DNA of 41,861 bases, from NCBI GenBank assembly GCA_945893045.1, contig CAMDEA010000065.1, positions 1 to 41,861 on the forward strand, read 5' to 3'. The stretch comes from Planctomyces sp. SH-PL62. Lineage in GTDB: Bacteria > Planctomycetota > Planctomycetia > Planctomycetales > Planctomycetaceae. This document shows, piece by piece, positions 28,037-36,804 of this stretch. Both the position numbers and the translations under genes were made by a program. The notes under the pieces are model-generated. The model was not told the DNA's origin and searched no databases. It worked only from the letters and a program-made list of their open reading frames with translations. The stretch's first letter is position 1. Every line of letters starts with the position of its first letter.

Positions 28037-29782
28037 GTGCCGAAAGCCACGTTGCTGGTGATCCAAGGAGCCGATCAGGGGCTGCGCTTTGAGTTGGATG
28101 GCGGCGAGGTCACGCTAGGCCGCGGCGCGCTCAACCCGATTCGGCTCCGCGACGACGAAGTTTCTCGAACGCATGCGTCGATCGCCTTCGACCATTCGGT
28201 CGGTGGATTCGTGATCAAGGACCGCAAAAGTTCCAACGGCACGATCGTCAACGGCGAGGCAATTCAAGCACACAAGCTTGCCAACGGTGATCAGGTCACG
28301 ATGGGGGTCACGGCCTTCTTGTTTCAACAGGAGCCAGTCACTCGGCCCGTGCCGGTCGCGGATCAACTCGAAGTCATCGTCGGCGATGATCCGCGCGATC
28401 GCTCCAGCATCATCAGCGAACTCAGCCCAAAAGTCGGCCAGCAGTTGCTCCGCGATGCCACCTCGATCATTCGTTCGGCTTCGCCGACGCAGACGCTCGC
28501 GAATTTGCAGGTGCTGTATCGCATCACCGAGGAAGCGGTCACGCCAACGCTGTCGTTGGATCAACTGCTGCACCGCATTTTGGAACTGGCGATTGAAGTC
28601 GTCGGAGCCGACCGCGGTTGCGTGTTCGTCAACGACCCGCGCACCAGCAAGTTGGTGCCGCAGGCATTCTGCACCCGCAAAGGTTTCCCGGCCGGCAGCC
28701 CGATGCCGGTGTCTCGCAGCATCGTCGATTACGTGCGTCAGCGCGGGCAGGGAGTCCGCACGTCCGACGCTCCGCACGACCTGCGGTTCAGCCAGCAGAG
28801 CATCATGCAGGCCGGCATCCGCGAGGCGATGTGCGTACCGATGCGGGGCCGTTACGAACTGATGGGCGTGCTGTATCTCGACACGACGACGCCCAGCGAA
28901 GAACTGTTCCGCGATGTTCCGGATGGCTATCGCTTCACCGAAGAGAAACTGAACCTGCTGGCCGCGATCGGCCGGCAAACCGCGCTGGCGGTCGAGGACC
29001 ATCGCTTTCAAGACGCCTTCCTCAAGGCCGAACGGCTCGCTGCCGTTGGACAAACCATCGCGATCCTCTCGCACCACATCAAGAACATCCTGCAAGGTGT
29101 GCGCGGCGGCAGCTACTTGATCGACATGGGCTTGAAGCAGCACGATGAAGACCTGATCGGCCGCGGCTGGAAAATCGTCGAGAAGAATCAAGACCGGATT
29201 TACCACCTCGTCATGGACATGCTGACGTACAGCGCCGAGCGTAAGCCCGCGTTGCAGACCGCCAACTTGAACGAAGTCGTTCGCGATGTCTGCGAGTTGA
29301 TGGAAAGTCGCGCCGCCGAATGCCAGATCGAATTGACGTGTCAGCTCTCCGACAAAATTCCGAAGAGCGCGTTTGATTCCGAAGGGATTCACCGCGCCGT
29401 CTTGAACATCGTCACGAATGCCATCGACGCGGTCGAAGGCACGGCCGGCGGCCGAGTCACCGTCGAGACCGTCTACAACTCGAAGCCGGATGAACTGTGC
29501 GTGCTGGTCCGCGACAACGGACCCGGCATCCCGCCGGCTCAGCAGGCGATGCTGTTCAACATTTTTGAATCGACGAAAGGCTCGCGCGGAACCGGGCTGG
29601 GCCTGGCCGTCTCGCAGAAGATCCTGCGCGAGCACGGCGGCGACATCTTTGTGGTCAGCAAAGAAGGCGAGGGAGCCACGTTCCGCTTGGTGCTGGCGCG
29701 ACTGGACGACGAATCCGGCCTCGGCAGTTCGATGAGCGCGACCTATTTGGCCCCTCCCAGCAATGATCCAGAAACCGAGTAG
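28037..29782 (+). CDS. FHA-GAF histidine kinase
   Basis: Cytoplasmic sensor kinase of 581 residues. The FHA domain (about 1-95) has GRG, SRTH and SSNGTIVN binding motifs, a GAF domain lies at about 165-330, and the dimerisation helix carries LSHHIKNILQG (H346/H347) as the H-box. The ATPase domain has N-box NIVTNAIDAVEG, VRDNGPGIPP and GTGLGLAVSQKI. The FHA domain couples Ser/Thr phosphorylation to a two-component output. The GTG at 28037 has AGGGAG 7 nt upstream, so the 35 codons between 27932 and 28037 are considered non-coding. The neighbouring pseudo-receiver is a natural candidate partner. It converges with the metallo-beta-lactamase gene, leaving 6 nt. Confidence 0.9.
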   Translation: MPKATLLVIQGADQGLRFELDGGEVTLGRGALNPIRLRDDEVSRTHASIAFDHSVGGFVIKDRKSSNGTIVNGEAIQAHKLANGDQVTMGVTAFLFQQEPVTRPVPVADQLEVIVGDDPRDRSSIISELSPKVGQQLLRDATSIIRSASPTQTLANLQVLYRITEEAVTPTLSLDQLLHRILELAIEVVGADRGCVFVNDPRTSKLVPQAFCTRKGFPAGSPMPVSRSIVDYVRQRGQGVRTSDAPHDLRFSQQSIMQAGIREAMCVPMRGRYELMGVLYLDTTTPSEELFRDVPDGYRFTEEKLNLLAAIGRQTALAVEDHRFQDAFLKAERLAAVGQTIAILSHHIKNILQGVRGGSYLIDMGLKQHDEDLIGRGWKIVEKNQDRIYHLVMDMLTYSAERKPALQTANLNEVVRDVCELMESRAAECQIELTCQLSDKIPKSAFDSEGIHRAVLNIVTNAIDAVEGTAGGRVTVETVYNSKPDELCVLVRDNGPGIPPAQQAMLFNIFESTKGSRGTGLGLAVSQKILREHGGDIFVVSKEGEGATFRLVLARLDDESGLGSSMSATYLAPPSNDPETE

Positions 29783-29788
29783 CCGACT

Positions 29789-30841
29789 TCATCGCGTTTG
29801 AAACGTGCGCGGTTGACCGTCGGTACCGATCTGCACTGTGTAGCTTTCTCCGCCGGGTGCGACCGACGCTTTGACGAACACTCCTTTGCACGACGCGGTG
29901 TCATCGACGTTGTTGGCAATGAACTCGGCCGCCGTTTGTTGGTCGGGCTTGAGCTTCACGTTGCGATGCAGTTGATAGATCGCTTGCAGCGATTTGATTT
30001 GGCGAAGCGTCGCGTTGGTACTGGAATCGCAACCTTTGGTGGGACCGTTGCACATCACGCAGACGCGTGGGTCGATGGCCAGCACCAGCACCGGATGGTT
30101 GCTGACGCCCAGGCCATGATGCGTGACCATGAACAGCTCGACTTTGCCGATCGGATTGTTCGGGGTCATCAGCTTCGTCTCGATCGCGTGGGTGAGGTCT
30201 CCGCAGCACAGGAATGAAAACTTGCCGAACTTAGTCAGGAAGCTGACGCTCGCCGCGTTGTCGGACGGGTCTGTCTCCGGCGGCTTGAAGTCCTTGGCGA
30301 ACGGATTCGGTTCGCCGACGTTCGGGATGACCTCACGGCTGGCAGTGACAATCTTCAGCGACAGCGGAGTCTTATCCGACTTCAGCGGCAGCATGTCGCC
30401 CGCTTTGACCGTCTTCGATTTGTTCTGCGAGGCGGCTCGGTAATCGACCATCTTCTTCTCGAAGTTGCCGTCCTCGGCGAGCTTCTCTGGAATCCCTCGA
30501 TCCCAAAAGTTGTTGATCTTGATCTGAGCCGCCAGCGCGGCGTGATTGCCATAATGGTCCAGATGCCAATGCGACACGGCCGCATGATCGAGATGATCCT
30601 GCTTGGCGACGTCACGCAACACATGCAGGATGCGATCGCGATCGCGCCCGCCGTTATCGGGATAGCCGGAGTCGATCAGCAACGATTCGCCAGCAGGCGT
30701 GATCATCAACGTCGCGGCTCCGCCCTCCACGTCAATGAAATAGATGTCGAGCCGCCCGTCACGCTGATCGGCCATCGCCGAAACGCCGCTCGACAAGACC
30801 GTCAACAAACACACGCCACACAGCACAAGAATTCGCTTCAT
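29789..30841 (-). CDS. Exported metallo-beta-lactamase-fold hydrolase (ComEC-like)
   Basis: Protein of 350 residues with a signal peptide (MKRILVLCGVCLLTVLSSGVSA). The MBL-fold motif SHWHLDHYGNH (H91, H93, D95, H96) coordinates two metals; further ligands are expected around FLCCGDLTH and MVTHHGLG. The DIYFIDVEGGAATLMITPAGESLLIDSG opening is typical of the secreted ComEC/Rec2-like hydrolases. Substrate is unknown; nucleic acids or phosphodiesters are possible. The ATG at 30841 has AGAGG 8 nt upstream. It converges with the histidine kinase. Confidence 0.9.
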   Translation of the reverse strand: MKRILVLCGVCLLTVLSSGVSAMADQRDGRLDIYFIDVEGGAATLMITPAGESLLIDSGYPDNGGRDRDRILHVLRDVAKQDHLDHAAVSHWHLDHYGNHAALAAQIKINNFWDRGIPEKLAEDGNFEKKMVDYRAASQNKSKTVKAGDMLPLKSDKTPLSLKIVTASREVIPNVGEPNPFAKDFKPPETDPSDNAASVSFLTKFGKFSFLCCGDLTHAIETKLMTPNNPIGKVELFMVTHHGLGVSNHPVLVLAIDPRVCVMCNGPTKGCDSSTNATLRQIKSLQAIYQLHRNVKLKPDQQTAAEFIANNVDDTASCKGVFVKASVAPGGESYTVQIGTDGQPRTFQTR

Positions 30842-30901
30842 GGTTGGAGCCTCTCTGGCAGGATCGTGGTGAGAAATCCAGAAACAACCGCCTTCAGTTC
30901 A

Positions 30902-30969
30902 CTTCGCGACCTCTGCGTCCTTCTGTGCAAATTCTTTGGGTTGAACAGAAGGACGCAAAGGTCGCGAAG
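30902..30969. repeat. Inverted repeat N
   Basis: Arms 30902-30926 and 30945-30969 are 25 bp with one mismatch around an 18-nt centre. It lies between the permease gene and the MBL gene, both on the minus strand (tandem gap). Confidence 0.88.
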
Positions 30970-30982
30970 GGGACGCAGGATA

Positions 30983-32362
30983 TCAGCCATTCGGGGGAGT
31001 TGCAGTGGCCGGGGCGGCTGCTGAGGCTGCGACATTCGGAGAGAGGGATGTCACCGGCGGATCCCCAAGATTCGGCGTAGCCTCTGGAGTCAGTGGCGTC
31101 TTGGCGAAGCGTTCCTTCGAGAACTCGCTCAGTTCCGTGTTGAAGATTTTGACGAGCGCGTGCAGGCAGCAGGCCACGATCGGGCCGACGAAGATGCCCC
31201 ACAAACCCATCACTTGCATGCCGCCGAATACGCTGACGAACGCCAGCAACGGATGCAGGCTGGTGTTGTTTTGGAGGACGTAGGCTTTGATGACGTTGTC
31301 CATCGTGCCAATCAAACCGGCTCCGACTACGACCAGAAACGTTGGCCGCCAATACGCCCAAAACCACCAATAGTCCGAATTCATGACTTCCGGGTCGTGG
31401 TTGAAGCAGAACCAGATCGCGAACGGTCCCCACACCATCCAAGTTCCGGCGACCGGGATCAGCGAGGCGAACGTGGCGATCACGAAAATCAGGAAGAACT
31501 GGTGAATCCCGACGATGTACAAGGCCAGCGCCGTCGCGGCCCCTTGTGCGATTGCCGAGAGCATGGTCGCGGAGACGACCGCCTGCATAACGCCGTTGAA
31601 TTCGCGCACGAGTTGTCGCTGATAGTCGATCTGCACGGGGATCAATTTCTCAGTCGCCGACATCAGCTTCGATCCATCGCAGAGAAAGTAAAAGAACGCG
31701 ATCAAAAACATGCCGAACCCGACGATCGCTCCGACCAACGCACCCAACGCGTGAGCAGTCGCGCTCGACAAACCGCCGCCGCCCGCCGCCGCCCATGACA
31801 GCGTTCGCTTGCCGAACTCCTTGAGCCAGTCGCCCGCGTTGTCCGAGGCTTCCTGCAACTCGTCTTCAATCGACTTCAGAATCTCGTCGCGTTCCGCCAA
31901 GGCCGCCGTTCGCTGGCCTTCGGGAGCCGAGGAGTCCGGCAAGGGTTTGACATTGTCGAGCAAGACCATCGCCCATTCTCGCCGTTGGTCCTTTGAGGCC
32001 GTTGAGTCCGGCGACGCACTCACCCGAACTCGTGCGATCACTCCCTTCACGGATTGGACGACCTCGCCCCTGTTCTCATCGACAAACCGAATCAACTGCC
32101 GGGATGCGGTGAGGACTCCGATCATCATCGGGATAAACAGCGTCAGGCAAACGGCCGTCATCGTCGCAGCGGCGGCAAGACTGTCTCGGCCGCGGAACTT
32201 CTTTTGGAAGTAGACATACAACGGCTGACACCACACCGCCGTCACCGCCGCCAGAAACAGCGGCAACAGGAACGGAGCCACGATCTGATAGAAGGTGATT
32301 CCCAAAAAGATGATCAGACTCGTTAAGATCGCCAACGATACGAGACGTGGCATCGACGTCAT
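30983..32362 (-). CDS. AI-2E-family (PerM/TqsA-type) permease
   Basis: Integral membrane protein of 459 residues. The hydrophobic pattern matches the AI-2 exporter (AI-2E) family: two N-terminal helices (LVSLAILTSLIIFLGITFYQIVAPFLLPL), a soluble charged segment, then about six more helices including FGMFLIAFFYFLCDG, FFLIFVIATFASLIPVAG and PIVACCLHALVKI. Family members export autoinducer-2 or other small molecules; the substrate here cannot be inferred. The C-terminus is Ala/Pro-rich. The ATG at 32362 lacks a clear ribosome binding site, and the Met three codons later is equally possible. It is divergent from the ACT-domain gene. Confidence 0.9.
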   Translation of the reverse strand: MTSMPRLVSLAILTSLIIFLGITFYQIVAPFLLPLFLAAVTAVWCQPLYVYFQKKFRGRDSLAAAATMTAVCLTLFIPMMIGVLTASRQLIRFVDENRGEVVQSVKGVIARVRVSASPDSTASKDQRREWAMVLLDNVKPLPDSSAPEGQRTAALAERDEILKSIEDELQEASDNAGDWLKEFGKRTLSWAAAGGGGLSSATAHALGALVGAIVGFGMFLIAFFYFLCDGSKLMSATEKLIPVQIDYQRQLVREFNGVMQAVVSATMLSAIAQGAATALALYIVGIHQFFLIFVIATFASLIPVAGTWMVWGPFAIWFCFNHDPEVMNSDYWWFWAYWRPTFLVVVGAGLIGTMDNVIKAYVLQNNTSLHPLLAFVSVFGGMQVMGLWGIFVGPIVACCLHALVKIFNTELSEFSKERFAKTPLTPEATPNLGDPPVTSLSPNVAASAAAPATATPPNG

Positions 32363-32390
32363 GGAAAGTCTTTCGGAATAAGATCGCGAA

Positions 32391-32479
32391 GGGGGCGGGA
32401 GTCTTTTTCAAGTTGGCGGACTGCGTTCGGTCAAGTATTCGGAATCTTGACCGCCAACTCGAAAAAGTCTCCCGATCCC
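32391..32479. repeat. Inverted repeat O (GGGTCGGGAGTCTTTTTCAG family)
   Basis: Arms 32391-32419 and 32451-32479 are 29 bp with four mismatches around a 31-nt centre, so it is a diverged copy. It fills the gap between the divergent AI-2E permease and ACT-domain genes, about 30 nt from the first start and 22 nt from the second, where promoters should be. Confidence 0.88.
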
Positions 32480-32501
32480 GTCTCTCAAAGAAAGTTCAAG
32501 C

Positions 32502-33086
32502 ATGGCCAGACGCTACATCATCTCGCTCACGGGATCAAACCGGGTCGGCGTTCTGGCGGCGGTGACGACAGCGCTTGATGAGCTGCGCGGCAATTTGTGG
32601 GAAGCCAATATCTCGGTGATGCAGCCATTTTGTTCGATCCTACTGACGGCCGACTTTCCCGATGATCGGTCCGAGAGCATTGTCTCCGATCACATTCGCG
32701 ATCTGTGCCGCCCGTACGCCGTCGAGGTCCGACTCACGGAACCGGCCGCCGAATCCGGAATTCTGACACCACCAACGGTGAAATTCGTGCTGACCGTGCG
32801 CGGCTCGGACAAGCCGGGAATGCTACGTCTGCTCGCGACCAAGATGGCGGAACTGAGCGTCGATATTCGCAACCTCTACGCCGAGCGTTGTGAGCGTGAC
32901 CAATCCTTCGTCATGGAACTCGAATTGGCGATCCCGATGTCGCTCAATCTCGCGCGAGTCAGCGAACAGATCTCGGCTCGCTGCGTCGAACTCGGCTTGC
33001 AGTTGACGCTGGAACCCTTTTCCGAATTCTTCGCCCGCTGCGGCGGTAATCTCCGCGACTCCGTCCGGGCGACGACCCGCATGTGA
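32502..33086 (+). CDS. Two-ACT-domain regulatory protein (GcvR-like)
   Basis: Protein of 194 residues made of two ACT domains (about 3-80 and 92-175). The first opens with YIISLTGSNRVGVLAAVTTAL and the second with FVLTVRGSDKPGMLRLLATKM, both showing the Gly/Asp ligand-binding loop. The arrangement matches the glycine cleavage regulator GcvR. It probably binds an amino acid and controls another protein; no glycine cleavage gene is in the window. The stop codon is followed after a single base by repeat P. Confidence 0.88.
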   Translation: MARRYIISLTGSNRVGVLAAVTTALDELRGNLWEANISVMQPFCSILLTADFPDDRSESIVSDHIRDLCRPYAVEVRLTEPAAESGILTPPTVKFVLTVRGSDKPGMLRLLATKMAELSVDIRNLYAERCERDQSFVMELELAIPMSLNLARVSEQISARCVELGLQLTLEPFSEFFARCGGNLRDSVRATTRM

Positions 33087-33087
33087 T

Positions 33088-33190
33088 GGGGTCGGGAGTC
33101 TTTTTCAGGTCGGCCGAATGGTCATTGAATGTCAGTTCGTCATTCGTCGTCCAAGAGCGCGACGCCGACCTGAAAAAGACTCCCGACCCC
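33088..33190. repeat. Inverted repeat P (GGGTCGGGAGTCTTTTTCAG family)
   Basis: Perfect 27-bp arms (33088-33114 and 33164-33190) around a 49-nt centre. It fills a convergent gap exactly, one base after the ACT-domain stop and 9 nt before the acyltransferase stop. The T-run in the left arm and A-run in the right arm lie inside the stem, so it is not a standard intrinsic terminator. Confidence 0.92.
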
Positions 33191-33199
33191 TTCGCGCTC

Positions 33200-33979
33200 T
33201 CACGCCGCGAGCCGTTCCGCAGCCGGCATCGCCGCCAGCTCTTCGGCAATGACACCGTTCAACGTCTGTTCGAGATCAGCAAGGATGTCGGCCACCATGC
33301 GGCCGTCGAGCAAGCGGTGATCGTAGGCCAGTGTGACCCGCGAGCAGCCACGCTCGTCGATCGGGCCGAACGTCAGCCCGCTGGTCAAGAATCCGGGAGG
33401 ATGCCGAATCTCCGCACCGCGCGAACTGATCGTCGTTAGAAAAAACGTGCCGCAGCGTTTGACTCGCCTCTGCCCGGAGAGGTTGAGCAGAGTCCACCAG
33501 GCGATTCGTCGCAGCCACGACGGCAGCGCGCTCATCTCCCATTGCTTGCGGAACGCGGAAGGAACCGGTTCCGTGAGGTAACGATCCAGACGCGCCTGCA
33601 CCTGAGCCAACGGCGTCGTTTCCGGCTGATAAAATTTCGACCAGAAGATCCACGGCTCACCTTCGAACTCACGATGCGTGACCACAATCGCGAGGCTGTT
33701 GGGATGCTGATACAGATGCGGCCACGGCCAGCGCATGTAGATCTGCCGCAGCGGCGGATACTTTGCCGCCACGATGGCAAACGCTTTGATGAACAGGACT
33801 GACCAGGAGATGCGTCGTGTCGCTCGTTCGCGGGCAGCGGCCACCACGCTCAAGTCGATGATTCGGTCGTGAGCCGTCGTCGGCACTTGCTGGCTCAACC
33901 GCAACAGGTCGATGACGAGCCGCCGACTGCGCGGAATCGCCAATCGTTGGGGATGGTCCGTCGTGGATGCTGAAGACAT
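33200..33979 (-). CDS. Stand-alone 2-oxoacid dehydrogenase-type acyltransferase domain
   Basis: Protein of 259 residues related to the catalytic domain of E2 acyltransferases (CAT fold). The C-terminal YDHRLLDGRMVADIL corresponds to the HxxxDG active-site motif. An N-terminal VIDLLRLSQQVPTTAHDRIIDLS segment and TFFLTTISSRGAEI and LTFGPIDE strands fit the fold. The lipoyl and E1/E3-binding domains are absent, so it is not a normal dehydrogenase E2; acyl transfer to a small molecule or lipid is more probable. The ATG at 33979 has no obvious ribosome binding site. Confidence 0.85.
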   Translation of the reverse strand: MSSASTTDHPQRLAIPRSRRLVIDLLRLSQQVPTTAHDRIIDLSVVAAARERATRRISWSVLFIKAFAIVAAKYPPLRQIYMRWPWPHLYQHPNSLAIVVTHREFEGEPWIFWSKFYQPETTPLAQVQARLDRYLTEPVPSAFRKQWEMSALPSWLRRIAWWTLLNLSGQRRVKRCGTFFLTTISSRGAEIRHPPGFLTSGLTFGPIDERGCSRVTLAYDHRLLDGRMVADILADLEQTLNGVIAEELAAMPAAERLAA

Positions 33980-34123
33980 GCGGCGACTCCGTTCGCACTG
34001 CTTGAATTTGATGGTCGCAACGTATCACGCCTCGACAAATCGCGGAAAGAGCAGGTCCAACACTCCGCAGCAGGGGGCAGGCACCAGAACAACGCTCCTG
34101 TGAATTTCGTCCCAGAGTCATGG

Positions 34124-34151
34124 TGGACTGCGGAACGTTCCGACTTAGAAT
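34124..34151 (+). promoter_or_regulatory. Candidate promoter with palindromic spacer before the DUF1501 gene
   Basis: TGGACT (34124-34129), a 16-nt spacer and TAGAAT (34146-34151) make a weak sigma-70-like pair 36 nt upstream of the ATG. The spacer contains the perfect 12-bp palindrome CGGAACGTTCCG (34131-34142), a plausible operator. Confidence 0.35.
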
Positions 34152-34187
34152 CTGCCGCCTCTGATCTGACTCGCCGGCCGAGGAACT

Positions 34188-35645
34188 ATGATGCTCGGAA
34201 ATGATTGTCGCGGATCTCTGCATTCACAGAACGCATTCGGAACCTTTCACGGCAGAACCCGTGAAGGGCTGACGCTGACCGACCGTCGCGGCATGTTAAA
34301 GGCCAGCGTGGCGGGCCTCGCCGGATTGAGCTTGCCGGAATTGTTGAAAGCTCAAGCGAAAGCCGGCAACGGAGCGAAGACCGGCAAGAGCGTCATCCTG
34401 CTCTGGATGGCTGGTGGGCCTAGTCATATTGACACTTGGGATCCAAAACCGGATCGGCCTTTCATGAATCGCGGGCCGTTCGGAGTCACCCAGACGAAGT
34501 TGCCCGGCACGATCTTATGCGAGCACCTGCCGAAGCAAGCGGCGATGCTCGATAAGTTCACGATCATTCGGTCGGTCGATTGCAAGCACTCGAACCACGA
34601 ACCGAACATGGTCATGCAGACGGCGAATCTCGCCAACGAGCCGCGCATCAACAAAGAGGCCGAGAAGTATCCGGCCCTCGCGTCGGTCGTCGCCAAGCAT
34701 CACGGGTCGAATGACCCGTCGATGCCGCCGTATGTCGCCTTCATGCGGTCGCGATCGCATCTGGCGTTCGCGGGATATCTCGGCAAGCAGTACGACCCCT
34801 TCCTCGCCAGCCAGGCAACGCGGTTGCCGATCTATGATCTCGTTGGGAAAGACACCGGGCAGATGTCGCAAGCGGCGGCCTTTCAGTTGCCGTTGGGACT
34901 GTCGCTCGGCCGTTTGTCAGAACGGCGTTCTTTGGTTGGATCGTTTGATCGACTGCGACGCGACCTCGATCAAGGTGGCTCGCTGGCCGCGATGGATTCC
35001 TACCAGCAGCAAGCGGTGGACATGGTGCTGGGCCGCCGAGCACAAACCGCCTTCGACATCGAACGTGAGCCAGCCGAGATTCGCGAACGCTTCGGCAAAC
35101 ATTTGTGGTGCCAGCAGGCGTTGATCGCGCGGCGTCTCGTCGAAGCCGGTGTCGCGTTCGTGACACTCGACCTGAGTTATCACACCGCATCGGGGACGTG
35201 GGACACGCACGGCGACAACATCCCGCCGTATGGCGGCATCAGCAAGGGACTCCGCCCGTTGCTGCCGTTGTTCGACCATCTCATCACAACACTGGTCAGT
35301 GATCTCGAAGAGCGTGGATTGCTCGACAACACGCTGGTCATCGCGATGGGTGAATTCGGCCGCACTCCGCAGATGGGAACGCAGGACAGCACAGACGGCC
35401 GTAATCACTGGCCGAACATCATGTCGATGTGCCTCGCCGGCGGCGGCTTCCGGCACGGCCAAGTCATCGGTGCCAGCGAACCTGATGGGGGCACAATTCG
35501 CGAGCGTCCCGTCACGCCGGGCGATCTGGCCGCGACGATCTTCCAGCACTTCGGCGTGCCGCTCGATGTGCAATACCTCGATAACCGGGGCCGGCCGCAC
35601 TTCGTGCTGGCCAACGGCGGCTCACCGCTCCGCGAGCTGGCCTAG
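34188..35645 (+). CDS. DUF1501 Tat-exported protein
   Basis: Protein of 485 residues with a twin-arginine signal (R33-R34 in TDRRGMLKASVAGLAGLSLP), typical of the DUF1501 family that is abundant in planctomycetes. Family features include ILLWMAGGPSHIDTWDPKPD, HSNHEPNMVMQT, TWDTHGDN, VIAMGEFGRTPQMG and GRNHWPNIMSMCLAGGGFRHGQVIG. The fold is related to alkaline phosphatase/sulfatase enzymes, with the SHIDTWD and HW residues as possible metal ligands; enzymatic activity is not established. These genes usually sit beside DUF1549/DUF1553 cytochrome genes, but that partner is missing here. GAGG lies just ahead of the two adjacent ATGs at 34188 and 34191. Confidence 0.93.
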   Translation: MMLGNDCRGSLHSQNAFGTFHGRTREGLTLTDRRGMLKASVAGLAGLSLPELLKAQAKAGNGAKTGKSVILLWMAGGPSHIDTWDPKPDRPFMNRGPFGVTQTKLPGTILCEHLPKQAAMLDKFTIIRSVDCKHSNHEPNMVMQTANLANEPRINKEAEKYPALASVVAKHHGSNDPSMPPYVAFMRSRSHLAFAGYLGKQYDPFLASQATRLPIYDLVGKDTGQMSQAAAFQLPLGLSLGRLSERRSLVGSFDRLRRDLDQGGSLAAMDSYQQQAVDMVLGRRAQTAFDIEREPAEIRERFGKHLWCQQALIARRLVEAGVAFVTLDLSYHTASGTWDTHGDNIPPYGGISKGLRPLLPLFDHLITTLVSDLEERGLLDNTLVIAMGEFGRTPQMGTQDSTDGRNHWPNIMSMCLAGGGFRHGQVIGASEPDGGTIRERPVTPGDLAATIFQHFGVPLDVQYLDNRGRPHFVLANGGSPLRELA

Positions 35646-35662
35646 TTGCTTCGCAACAAAAA

Positions 35663-35716
35663 GTAGACGAGTCACTCCGTGACTCGAACTTTCCGGTCAC
35701 GGAGTGACCGGTCTAC
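35663..35716. repeat. Inverted repeat Q (GTAGACGAGTCACTCCGTGA family)
   Basis: Arms 35663-35686 and 35693-35716 match at 20 of 24 positions with a 6-nt loop. The left arm is almost identical to that of repeat M after hemL. It lies between the convergent DUF1501 and Dus genes, 17 nt after both stops. Confidence 0.85.
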
Positions 35717-35733
35717 TAAGCCGCTAATTTTCA

Positions 35734-36804
35734 TCAGGCGGCCTCACAGCTTTCCGAAAAGATCGGCGAGTCCTCATCGATCACACGCCGCCGACCAGGC
35801 AAATCATCGCGATACCAAGTCGCGAGCACCGCGTCCCACTCGGCCAAGCTGCTGACGACGACAAACGCTTCGCGGAGTTGTTCGAACTGCGGATGCAACT
35901 CCGAATACTTGATGCCGAACTTCCGGAGCATGATCGCCGCACGGTTTTCATCGTAGACCTCCATCGCCAAGCGGAAGTGATCGCGCAGGGCGTCGCGTTG
36001 TTCATACAGCGTTGGTGGATCGGGCAGCGGCAAGCCGGCCGCGAGCGCTCGTGCTTCGCGAAAAATCCACGGATTGCCGATCGCGCCGCGCGCCGCCGTC
36101 ACGCCATCCACGCCGGTCTGCCGGATCATGTCGAGACACGCTTGTGCCGTGAACAAGTCGCCGCTGCCGAGCACCACTCGGTTGCCGGCGTGCTGCTTGA
36201 TCTCACGGAGGACGTCCCAGTTGCTCGGCCCGTTGTAACGCTGCTCGACCGTCCGGCCGTGAACGGTGATCGCCGCCACTCCGCGCGCGTACGCGCCGTC
36301 GAAGATCTCAAAGAACTTGTCACGACTTTCCGCTTCGTCGTCGATCGCCCGCCGCATCTTGACCGTCACGGGAACATGCGGCGGCACCGCATCCCGCACG
36401 CGACTGACAATCTCCAGCGCCGTCTCCGGCTGACTGAGCAAGAAGCCGCCTCGGCAGCGGCCGAGCACTTTCTTCACCGGGCAACCGAAGTTGATGTCGA
36501 TCACGTCGAATCCCGCTTCGACCAGCTTCAAGGCCGCTGGGCCGAAGTCCTCCGGTACCGCGCCCATCAATTGCCCACCGACCGGGTGCTCTTCGTCACT
36601 GACCTTCAGAAACCGCCGCGTGCGATGCCGGTCTTTCAACTCGATCAAGAATTTGTCGAGCAGCACTTCGCACAGCGAGTACGACGCTCCGAACCGCTTG
36701 GCGATGACCCGCATTGGCCAATCGCTGTAGCCGCTCAGCGCCGCCTGCACGACCGGGAAGTCGAGCTCAATCGGGCCGAGACGCAGGCGAGGAAGATTTG
36801 TCAT
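35734..36804 (-). CDS. tRNA-dihydrouridine synthase
   Basis: FMN-dependent reductase that converts uridine to dihydrouridine in tRNA, 356 residues. Family motifs: PVVQAALSGYSDWPMR flavin/substrate loop, DINFGCPVKKVLGRCRGG with the catalytic Cys, VTVKMRRA, ITVHGRTVEQRYNG and VVLGSGDLFTAQACLDMIRQTGVDGVTAARGAIGNPWIF, which together fit the Dus family (DusB-like). The ATG at 36804 begins MTNLPRLRLGPIELDFPVVQ. The gene overlaps the small upstream membrane protein gene by 38 nt, so the two are probably co-transcribed and coupled. Confidence 0.93.
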   Translation of the reverse strand: MTNLPRLRLGPIELDFPVVQAALSGYSDWPMRVIAKRFGASYSLCEVLLDKFLIELKDRHRTRRFLKVSDEEHPVGGQLMGAVPEDFGPAALKLVEAGFDVIDINFGCPVKKVLGRCRGGFLLSQPETALEIVSRVRDAVPPHVPVTVKMRRAIDDEAESRDKFFEIFDGAYARGVAAITVHGRTVEQRYNGPSNWDVLREIKQHAGNRVVLGSGDLFTAQACLDMIRQTGVDGVTAARGAIGNPWIFREARALAAGLPLPDPPTLYEQRDALRDHFRLAMEVYDENRAAIMLRKFGIKYSELHPQFEQLREAFVVVSSLAEWDAVLATWYRDDLPGRRRVIDEDSPIFSESCEAA

